Source: Galbula dea (lineage: Eukaryota; Chordata; Aves; Piciformes; Galbulidae). From it: a stretch of DNA of 64,000 nucleotides. The DNA lies in assembly GCA_013399015.1 (NCBI GenBank), contig VWZX01006860.1, positions 186,001 to 250,000 of the forward strand, read 5' to 3'. This document shows, in pieces, positions 12,211 through 21,302 of the stretch; within the stretch, counting starts at the first letter, position 1; every line of letters starts with the position of its first letter. The notes beneath the pieces were generated by a model. That model did not search any database, was not told the origin of the DNA, and was given only the letters and a program-made list of their open reading frames with translations. The translations under genes and the position numbers were made by a program.

Positions 12211-12692
12211 CAGCTGCATGGCTTGGTGTGCTAAAGTTGAGATTTGGAACTGAAACACTGCAGTTGTTTTTTGGAGGAGATGGAAATGACATGAGCAAAA
12301 TAGAGATTTGGCTGCCCCAGTGATGGTGTTTGGGACATGGGATGTGAAGACCTCCATAAATGGGAGTGTTTGGACTATCTCAGTGTGACAATATTGCTGC
12401 TGGAGGTACTGTCCCTCTTCTTTTCATATCTCAGACTCTAAGCAAGGCACTCAAACTATCCCTGAAGTTATATCTCACTGAAAATTGTCCCTAGTCTCTT
12501 CTGCACCTTGCCTTGTTTGTCTTGACACAGTGTGACTGTTTCTCCTGGCAGGCTCTTGGAGGTGAAGTTGACACAGGAGCTGAGGGATATGGTGAAGCTG
12601 CTATCAGCACACCATCTGCCAGTGACAGAAAGTCATTAACCTGCTGGTGTTTCAGGCTGGAGCCTTCATTGCATCTTCACTTCTAATGGTAG

Positions 12693-13455
12693 GATCAGAG
12701 AATCATAGGATGGTTTGGGTTGGAAGGGACCTTTAGAGGTTATCTAGTCCAAACCCCTGCAGTCAGCAGGGACATCTGCAGCTAGAGCAGGTTGCTCAGA
12801 GCCCCCAGAAACCTGAGCTGGGATGGTTCCAGGAATGGGACATCTCCCACCTCTCTGGGCAACCTGGGACAGTGTCTCATCACCCTCAGGGTAAAAGATT
12901 TCTTCCTTAGATCTAGTTTAAATCTCCCTCTTTCAGTTTCAGACCATCACCTCTCATCCTATCACTACACTCCCTGATGAACAGAACCTCCCCAGCTCTC
13001 TTACAGCTTCTCTTTAAGTATTGAAAGACTGCAGGAAGGTCTCCCTGGAGCCTTCTCTTNTTATCACTACACTCCCTGATGAACAGAACATCCCCAGCTT
13101 TCTTCATAGGCTCCCTTTAAATACTGAAAAGCTGCAGTAAGGTCTCCCTGGAACCTTCTCTTCTCCAGGCTGAACAACCCCAACTCTCTCAGCCTGGCCT
13201 CACAGCAGAGAGCTTCCAGCCCTCAGATCATCTCTGTGGCCTCCTCTGGCCCTGCTCCCCCAGGTCCCTGTCTGTGCTGTGCTGAGGACTCCAGAGCTGG
13301 CCCCAGCACTGCAGCTGAGGTCTCCCCAGAGCAGAGCAGAGGCAGAATCCCCTCCCTCCCCTGCTGGCCATGCTCTGGGGATGTAGCCCAGGAGATAGTT
13401 GCTTCTGGGCTGGGAGCTCACATTGCTGCCTCATGGCCAGCTTCTCCTCCATCAG
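12693..13455 (-). mobile_element. Long CR1 3' segment, type B, antisense, internally duplicated
   Basis: Close relative of the copy at 5218, with the same layout and the same 5' truncation after TCCTCCAT (13445-13452). It is about 100 bp longer because a stretch is present twice, at 12961-13059 and 13063-13161, joined by an ambiguous base at 13060. The two halves differ at roughly a tenth of positions, so this is not a simple exact overlap. Confidence 0.93.
13060..13060. other. Ambiguous base (N) at a probable assembly join
   Basis: A single N inside the duplicated CR1 segment. A one-base N between two similar repeat halves is typical of a collapsed or forced contig join. Confidence 0.85.
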
Positions 13456-16260
13456 GATGAAAAGCAGTAGAAGTGTCTTCTATGCAAATGACCAAGAAGC
13501 AAGTGTGTTGTTTTGCACACTTAATATCTATGATGTGCTTCTCTGGATAGTCCATCTTGGACTTTCCTTTATGGGAGTATGAACTCTTTCCCTCTGATAG
13601 CCCAGAGCTACTTCCAGAGAAGAAATGCTGCTGCTGACCAGTCCCAGGCCAGTTGTAAGACAACATGCATAACAAAAGTGGGAACAACAGTTTGAGAACA
13701 AGCCATGGGCTGCACACAGCTGTGTGGCTGTGACACAGAATCAGAGAGCTGTGGTCTGCATCTCTAGGGTCTGCAGCAGGGAAGAAGAAAAGCAAACTTG
13801 CTGCCAGTGTTGCCCAAAGTTTGTAATATTGGGGGTCTAGCAAATGGTTAGAGGTTCACTAACTGATGTGCACTGCACATCTTTGGGCACACTGAATGTT
13901 CAGGACTTCAGGAATGCCAAATTTATAGCAACAATTACTTCTTCCTAGCAATCACCTAGGTCTGCTGAGCAACAAGCCTGAAGACTAATGATACCTGTTG
14001 GTCTTGGGAAGGAAAGCAACCTCCTCTTCAGGAAATTGCACATTTTATGATGTGGAGGTACATGGTACAGGCTGTTGGGAAGCCTGATGCTCACAGTAGA
14101 GCAGGAACAGAAATGGAAGCATAAAAAGTCTGTACCACATTAAGATTCTGCAGCCCTCAGGAAACTTGACACCAGTCCTTGAACTGATCCTTAAACTCCA
14201 GACCTAAATCTCAAATGCCTCCACCAGTTCTAGTCAATCTGAGTAACCTTCCCCTCTTGTTCTGGTGTTCCTGAGTTGTGGTTAAATGAAAACCTCTTAG
14301 CAGAGGGGGTGCAATTTCCCTCTAATTGGTAAAGTTACTGTAACTGCACTGGCATTTGTGTGTGGTGCCATCTAATTGCATGGGAACCCTCACTGTGGTT
14401 GCACAAGTGAAAAGCAGTGTGCAATTATGATGTATTTCCAAATGCTGCCTCTTTCTCCACCTTCCATTATGTCCTAGATCACCCTTAGGAAGCAGTACTG
14501 GGTATTTTGGGATGCCACCAGGCTGCAGGCTAACTGCTGAGGAGTGGGTTGGTTGGTGATCTCTGTTATCTTGGGTTGGAAGCCCAGGGGCTCTCATTGT
14601 TTTGTTCACCAAATTTCCCCATGGAGTTGCAGATGACAAAGGTCTACAGCCCTTGATCCTCCTCCCAGGCTTTTCCTGACCCACTGGCAGGAATGCAAGT
14701 GATGGGGAGAGCAGTAACAGGCATCAAAGTATGGGAATGGTGTGGCATGAGGTGAAAGTCAGAAGGGCTGTCTCCATCCTGCACTAGGACCTGGGAGCTA
14801 GACACAGGCAATGGGGTGCTTCTGCTGAAGTTCACAGCAGAGGTTGTGGGGAGAAGATCAGAGGGACCAAAGTCTGCTGGTCCCAGAGGAGGTGGAAGAG
14901 ACTCAGAGAGGAGGAGAGGTCAGGACTAAAGGTCAGAAGCAAAGGACCTCTGCATGTCAGAGCCAACCCAGCTGAAGGAAGGCAAGGTACTGATGCCAGG
15001 GACAGTGCAAACCAGCACCTAACCATGCTGATGCCATCAAGAGGACATGCAGAGGCAAGCAGGAGAAGCACAAGCCTTTGATACCACACTGCTGCTGTTG
15101 GAGTTTAACGACCTCTGGTTTGAAGGGAGATGGTTTCCATCATTTGCAGCTCCACTGGGTGAGGATTTATGGTTCAGCCCTGCACCAGGTGATCCAAACC
15201 CTAAATTTCCTAGCTTGTATCTCTTCAGGTACCATGAAGTTCCCAGTGATGAATTTTCCTAGGCCTTCCATCTCTCTGTAGAGTTTTAAAAGTCCTATTG
15301 AATAGGATACATGGCCACCTTCACCCTCAGCCCCTGAAGTCAGGAAGGAAAGAAGATCTTACAGTCAGGTGATGGAAAAGACCTTGGATATCTCCTTGCA
15401 AAGACTCAGATGCATATTACTGTTGATTTCTTGCTGCTGTTGGCTCCCTGGCCCTGCTGGCAGTGTAGACAGCAGTAATGTATGTGTTCCCTCCATCATC
15501 TGGTGGAGCCAAGCATGAGATAACAGGAGTGAGAAGCCAAGTACCTGCCACCCTGTGAAGATAGGGCTGTTAGGTATTAGCTGTAAATCAAAGGCAAGAC
15601 TTGGCTGTTGGGACATCCTTTATCCCCAGTGAGCCTCTGGAATTGCTATCTGGGAAAAAAAAGGCTCTGGTGCTTTGATTAGGGAGGAAGATTTCAGTGG
15701 AGTGAAAGGCAAGGAGGAATGAGGAATGGCTAATCCTTCATCCAAGCCCTTCCCAAACTATGGATTAGGCTGTGTTTGATTAGCAGGAGCTGTGTCAGAG
15801 GCAGAGAGCTAAAGCAGATGTTTGTTATGAGCACTGTTTGCACTGGTCACCTAGTATCTGGGGCTGCAGCTATTCAGCATTCCCTTTGGCTGAGGAATCA
15901 GGTGAGGATGAGGAAGGAGAAGTAATAATCAGAGCTCTAACCCTTCTGCTGAGTTTGGGAGTTTTGGGGGGGCTCAGCATATCCCTAAGGGACTGAGCCA
16001 GCACTATTCTCTCCAGGAGGGCTTGATGTGTTAATTATTGGAGAGGCTTAATCCTGATGGAAGCAAGAGCCTGCCAGAATCCTCCTGGAAATCAGGCCCA
16101 TTCTTTTGCACATCCTTCTTAATTTCACTGGTGAATGGGACACTTGGCCACAGTGTCACAGCTGCAGATGAACCCTCTGGTTGCTGATACAGGGAGCAGC
16201 ATCAGGAGCAGACTGCAGCTTCTCACCAGCTGCCTTTCCCCACCCCCTTGCTTTGGCAGT
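13456..16260. other. Unique intronic DNA
   Basis: About 2.8 kb without a recognised gene or transposon. The part around 15890-16130 is richer in homeodomain-type TTAATTATT text (about 16031) but I cannot call an element from it. Confidence 0.5.
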
Positions 16261-16317
16261 GGGGAGTTGGACTTGATGATCTTTCTAGGTCCCTTCCAAC
16301 CCCTAACTTTCTATGAT
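16261..16317 (+). mobile_element. CR1 3' end, very short, sense
   Basis: GAGTTGGACTTGATGATC then TAGGTCCCTTCCAACCCC and TTCTATGATC: only the last 57 bp of an element. Confidence 0.85.
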
Positions 16318-17291
16318 CAACCCAAGATGGAGAAGCAGCTGGTGGAACTCAGGAGGACATTTATACCCTGGGAGCTGCCAGTCATTCTCCCATGAAGATA
16401 TTTTTGGGTAGAGCACCTTATAAACCTGTGTTTAGCAGCTTTCCTGGGGCAGAGGGGTGGTGAGAACCTGGTGTGGGCTGATGAACTGGCTGTCTCCAAT
16501 CCTCATCTCAACCACAAGCTCTCCCCTCCCCTTCAAAGCTACTACAGACCTCACTGTGAATTTTGGGGTTAGATTTTTAACTGCCTAGGATGTAAGAAGT
16601 GCTAATCCTATTCCTGCCTCTTTAGATCTTCCCTTTGCTCCTCCCTGATATCCCAGCTGGTGCAAGCAGAGTGAATTCATCTCCTCACCTCCACTTTCAT
16701 TCTGGAAAGTCGTTAACATGAAATTGCCAAGCAGAGAAGCTCCAGAGAGTTTAAGGTGGCCACTTTAGATTGCTGCTAGGAGTGCCTGGAATTGAAAATA
16801 AACCTGTGCTTGCAGCTCCTGACCCTTTCATCATCAATCCAAACTTCCTGAGGTGTTTCTTTTTTTTGCTGAAGAAGATGACTGTATCTCTGTCTCTCCA
16901 CAAGTGTAGGTGCAGCTGAAAGGCACAGCTGCTCAGAAGCCAGGTGAGGTTTCTTGGTAGGGTTTTGTTTTCTGGCATATTCTTTATTTTGCAGATGATC
17001 TCCAGAGGAGAGAACCCAAATATGTGAAATGAAAAGTAGTTTTCATGTGGAATGTGTGGTTTTCTGGCTTTGCTCCTAGTCTTGGAGGATGGTTCTCCAC
17101 ATTGCAAACTACAGCTCTCTGCTTGCTTTTCTGGCACTCCTGTGAGTGACCATCATGGCCTTCTCTGCCCTCAAACAACACTTTGGACATCTCAAAGGCT
17201 AAGATGTGCTGTGGTGGGCCCAGATCTCCTCTGAACTGTGTCATGTAACAGAAAGTGGTGATTTCAGTCTTCAATCTCACCCTGGTGTTTT

Positions 17292-17602
17292 GGATCACAG
17301 AATGGGTTGGGTTTGAAAGGGACTTTTCAAGCTCATCTAGTCCAACTCTCCTGCAGGCAGCAGGGACATCCCCAACTAGAGCAGGTTGCTCACAGCCCCA
17401 AACAAGGTGACATGGAAAGGTTCCAAGAAGGGGATATCTACCTATGGGCAACCTGGGCTAGTGTTTCACCAGCCTCAGCATAAACACTTCTTCCTTAAAT
17501 CTAGTCTAAATCTCCCTCTTCTAGTTTCAAACCATCAGCCCTTGTCCTGTCCCAACAGGCCCTGCTGAAAACCCAGTCCTCATCTTTCCCAAGTGTCCTG
17601 TA
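17292..17602 (-). mobile_element. CR1 3' end, type B, antisense
   Basis: GATCACAGAATGGGTTGGG, CTAGTCCAACTCTCCTGCAG and AGAGCAGGTTGCTCACAGCC in order, on to GTCTAAATCTCCCTCTTCTA. About 310 bp, moderately diverged. Confidence 0.92.
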
Positions 17603-19985
17603 AACAACCTCAGGGAAACAAAATGAAATGACAAGACTTAAACTTAGTTTTGCATCTGTAGGAGGGCAAACCTCCTGCAGGGTGTGCCTGAGCACAGCTG
17701 GAGCTGGGCTCAGTCTGATGAAGGTGAAAGAGGAGCTAGCCTATAGCAATTGCAGGAATTAAGTCTCAACAGGAGGAGATGATCTACAGATCAGTCACAG
17801 GTGTTCATGCTTAATGCTGAGGGCTCTGGGTCTATATATTCAGGGCTGTGAAGAGAAGGAGACTGTACTCCAGCTGGATGAGCTCTGATGCACATCTCTA
17901 GCAATCCTATGCTCTGGCTACTGCATCCTTGCTGTTGGTGGAGTAGGTTACAGAAGGTTTAACTCTGTATCCTTACAGCCATGGAGACTCAGACCTGCCT
18001 GGAGAGAAGAAAGAAGCAGCTTTTAACTTCCTCCAAAACAGCACAGGCAGCTTCTGCCTGAGATTTGAGGTCCTGGGTCATGCATGAAGGCAGACCAGAT
18101 GATTGCATGGGTTCTTTCTGGTCTCCAAATGCTTCAGCTGGAGTAGTTGGTTTTGGCAGGGGAGGCTGTGCTCCACCAAAGAGGATGCCTTGGGTTGTGC
18201 CAGCTCTGCCTGGTTGCTGTCCCTTCACTGCTTGTTGGTGTAGTGGTTTGAGATGGAGCTTCAAGTGCTGCACCCTAGGTAAGATATCTGGTGGTATTGT
18301 TAAGCTTTTCATTCTCTTGGTGGTGAAGAAAACTCTTTCCCATTTCTTGTCTTCCTTTAAAACCATGACAAAGCAGAACTTTCTTCTCTTGTTCCTCTTT
18401 CTGTTATTTGTAGGAGGTTTGGGAATTTATTGCTTTTGGGGATGATTTTTCCCTCAGCTTGGCAGGTCACCAGTTCAGGTGGGACATGTGCATGGCTTGA
18501 TTATAGGCTGAAAAAAGCAGATGATGTTAATTGGAGAGATGAAAAGATTTGGGTCAGACTGGGCTTGACTTCAAGAGCTGTGTTCTTCATCCATCCATAG
18601 GAGAAATAGGGTTTGAAGGGACCTTAAGAGGTCATAGAGTCCAGCTTCTTGTTCAAGGCATGATCTTTATGTTAGATGCTCAGGCTGAGAGACTCATCTC
18701 AAGTCCTTCTGCACTCAGGTGGCTCTATCAGAAGATGACCCTGTACATTGTAGGTTTGGTTGGATCCCTTGTTCTCTGCCATGCCTCCTTTTCTCTCTTG
18801 ATGCTACAAGTAGTTTAGATGATCACTGTAGGTTCTTGAGTAAGACTGGACATGGCTGAAGCTAGGTAAGGTGGATCCCACACCAGGTGATGTGTTGGGC
18901 AGTGAGTTGTTGAGGAGAGACTTTTTCACACTGCATCAGCCCAAAACACTGCTCCTCTTGTTAGCTCATCCCTGCCAGCCACCTGGCTTGCAGCAAGATT
19001 TGGGTAGTGTCACTTCTTCCAATGCATTTGTCCTTCTTGAGTAGTCAAGCTGCAGTCTTTCCATCCTGACCTAAGTAAGGAAGCTCTGCCTGTTCTCATT
19101 ATCCACAGAAACACTCAGCTTTTGCAAGTCATGCTGTCAGCAGGGGTGTCTTGCTCCTCTGAAGTGTGGTCATCAGATTGGGGATGCTAGACCTCAGAGG
19201 AATTTGGCCTTTGGCTGGAGGGTGCAGATTTATCTTGGACTCTGTGCTGGCATTGTAGTCCAGCAGCATCCTGTCTGCTGCTCACAGAGCCTGTTGATCT
19301 GATCTGTAATTGCTCTTTGAGCTGGTGTTTTAGCTCTGAAAGGGCAATCCACAAACACTAATGACTCCTGCAGGCCAGAGCTCAGGCTAGCTGCTCTTTA
19401 CTAATGGCTCTTTGAATTCCTCATAGGTATTATGTGTTTATAAATATATTTAGGAGGCATTATTCTTCCATTCAGTAAAAACCATCTCTAATTATTCCCT
19501 GTAATTGCTGGGTGAAGGATAAATTGAATCCACTATCAGGCTTTTACTGCTGGGGAACTCAAGTAAGGAGCAACACACATATTGTAGCCATGCTTCCAGC
19601 AACATGTGAGCTCAAATAAAATTATCATGGTCCTTTATTACTGATATCTGAAAACTGGGCAACCTTCCTGTACAATTAATTATTGCTTTTCTAGGCCTTA
19701 GCCCAGCCAAACTTTTTAAAGGGATGTTTATCCTGAAGTGTGTGAGTAGTCCCAGTGAAGTTGTTAAAGTCTAAATGCTCTGGCAAGTCTCTGCTGTCCT
19801 ATTTGGAGGTTCATCTTTGACTAATTCTCTGGAGATCTGCATGTTGGCAACCTGTATGAACCTCACTCACTGTCCAAATGGTGTCTTAAGGTAGAAGAGC
19901 TGTCTGTGTTCTACTGCTCTTGCAGCTCTCTAAGTCTTGAAGCCCAAAGAAACATGCTCAGACTGCTGTGTGTACTGAAAGAATT
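17603..19985. other. Mostly unique intronic DNA
   Basis: Apart from a small CR1 remnant at 18600 nothing is recognised. 19420-19740 is AT-rich and low in CpG with many TAAT-type sites, and could hold a conserved non-coding element. Confidence 0.5.
18600..18690 (-). mobile_element. Decayed CR1 3' end, antisense
   Basis: GGTTTGAAGGGACCTTAAGA, then GTCATAGAGTCCAGCTTCTT matches the backbone of a CR1 3' end read backwards. Short and diverged. Confidence 0.65.
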
Positions 19986-20559
19986 GTGACCAGCAGCTTG
20001 AGGGAGGTTCTCCTTCCCCTCTGCTCTGTCCCAGGGAGGCCACATCTGCACTACTAGGTGTCCTATTCTGGGCTCCCCAGGCCAAGAGAGACAAGGAACT
20101 ACTGGAGAGAGTCCAGCAGAGGCTAGGAAGATGCTGAGGGCACTGGAGCAGCTCTGGCAGGAGGAAAGGTTGAGAGCCCTGGGGCTGCTGAGCCTGGAGA
20201 AAAGCAGCCCCAGAGGAGAGCTGCTCAATGCTGAGCAAGAGCTGAAGGTTGAGGGCAAGAGGCTGGGGCCAGACTCTGCTCACTGGTGCCAAGGGGCACT
20301 GGGCACCAACTGGAAGCCAGGAGGTTCCAGCTGAGCAGGAGGAGAAGCTTGTTTGGTGTGAGGGTGTTGGAGCCCTGGCCCAGGCTGCCCAGAGAGGTTG
20401 TGGAGTTTCCTTGTGGGGAGAGATTCCAAGCCCAGCTGGAGGTGACCCTGGGCAAGCTGCTGTGGGTGACCCTGCTGGAGCAGGGGGTTGGACTAGATGA
20501 TCTTCAGAGGGAATTCTGTGGTTCTGTGACCACAGACCTGTAGGACCTGTTGTTCACCC
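19986..20559 (+). mobile_element. CR1-derived unit, type A, with extra 3' tail (twin of 11625)
   Basis: 574 bp, beginning GTGACCAGCAGCTTGAGGG and ending in the same non-canonical tail (CCACAGACCTGTAGGACCTG, then TTGTTCACCC) as its twin. It lacks 12 bases present in the twin within the GGTGCCCAGGGCCAGCCC region. It lies 540 bp upstream of the plexin exon, in the sense orientation. Confidence 0.9.
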
Positions 20560-20727
20560 AGCAGGTGAGGTGGGAGAGAAGTGGTTCTTTAGGTTTAATA
20601 GATGGGAGCCTTACTCTTGTGCCTCGGATCAGAGGGCAGACCAGGGTCTATTTTATTTGCTAGTGGTGATTTAGCTCTGTTTTTCCTATTCTGAATCCCA
20701 TGAGATTAATGTGCAAACTTTTTTGGC

Positions 20728-20739
20728 TTTTTTTTTTTT
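20728..20739. repeat. Poly-T tract, 12 bases
   Basis: Uninterrupted T run shortly before the exon. It is followed by GACAG but no coding homology follows, so it is not taken as a splice site. Confidence 0.8.
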
Positions 20740-21065
20740 GACAGAGGTAGATATGTTTAAGACCTTTCCAGCAGACTTGGTCTTTGATTGCTAGATCTTG
20801 ACTGGTAAAGCAGTAGGAAAAAGGCTTAACATAATGTGTCCTGCTGGGCTGTCATTCAAGAGAAGCAAGTTTCCAGTTCTCCTTCTGTCTGCAACTCATC
20901 ATGCAACTTTGGACAAGGCTTTTTTTTTCCACCTCTGTATTTCTCCAGTCCAGCCTTTGTCACTGAGTTGTCAGCCTGCATAAATTAGAGGCATGTTATT
21001 GCAGTAGTGGCCCTGCTTGGATGGATCCCTTCCCAAATGGTTAAAGAATTGGTAGTTTCTTTTCC

Positions 21066-21095
21066 TTATGCTCTTATTTCTCTTTTTCTTTGCAG
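21066..21095 (+). promoter_or_regulatory. 3' splice site of the plexin exon
   Basis: A pyrimidine-rich tract, almost pure T and C from 21071, ends in TTTGCAG at 21089-21095. A CTTAT at 21073-21077 fits the yUnAy branch-point pattern, with the A 19 bases before the terminal G. The branch assignment is tentative; the acceptor itself is clear. Confidence 0.88.
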
Positions 21096-21278
21096 CTATT
21101 GACAATTGATGACAATTTCTGTGGCCTGGATATGAATGCCCCCTTGGGAGTATCATCCATGGTGAGAGGACTCCCCATTTACACTGAGGATGGAGACAGA
21201 ATGACATCTGTCATTGCCTATGTCTACAAGAACCACTCCCTGGCTTTTGTGGGCACCAAGAGTGGGAAGCTCAAGAAG
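21096..21278 (+). CDS. PLXNA4: Plexin-A4 internal exon (late sema domain), 61 codons
   Basis: This exon encodes 61 residues of the sema beta-propeller of a class A plexin, a transmembrane semaphorin receptor that works with neuropilins in axon guidance. Seen directly: a polypyrimidine tract and CAG at 21093-21095, an open frame starting Leu-Leu-Thr-Ile-Asp-Asp, and a GTAAGA donor at 21279. Both ends are phase 0 and 183 bases give exactly 61 codons. Diagnostic stretches are IDDNFCGLDMNAPLGVS (residues 4-20) and DRMTSVIAYVYKNHSLAF (34-51), ending in VGTKSGKLKK (52-61). Family knowledge: the MNAPLGVS and AYVYKNHSLAF text matches plexin-A4, whereas A1 and A2 carry an NQPLGG-type motif here. The segment lies before the last propeller blade and the PSI domain. 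No signal peptide or membrane segment is expected. Flanking exons were not found in the window. The paralogue call is from memory of the family; membership of plexin-A is near certain. Confidence 0.93.
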
Positions 21279-21286
21279 GTAAGACC
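21279..21286 (+). promoter_or_regulatory. 5' splice site of the plexin exon
   Basis: AAG|GTAAGA is a near-consensus U1 donor placed exactly where the plexin homology stops after Lys-Lys. Reading on into the intron adds seven residues and a TAA at 21300-21302. Confidence 0.9.
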
Positions 21287-21302
21287 TGATGAGGTCATTT
21301 AA

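Larger units (their letters stand above)
1..21095 (+). other. PLXNA4: Upstream intron of the plexin-A4 gene (partial)
   Basis: Everything before the exon acceptor reads as intron: no second plexin exon, no CpG island or promoter and no other gene was recognised. It holds CR1 fragments, three short tandem repeats and unique, CpG-poor DNA. That it is all one intron is inferred from the absence of any other recognisable exon; a very short exon could be missed by eye. Confidence 0.75.

Noticed and set aside
11509..12298. Several 86-144 codon frames over the CR1 unit, also at 19911-20543 and 60514-61044
   Set aside because: They are translations of CR1 3' sequence in non-coding frames, repeated at each copy.
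16984..17451. 155-codon antisense open frame
   Set aside because: Partly overlaps the CR1 copy at 17292 and has no coherent protein similarity.
17830..17845. TATATATTC as a TATA box
   Set aside because: No transcription-start context, CpG island or downstream gene.
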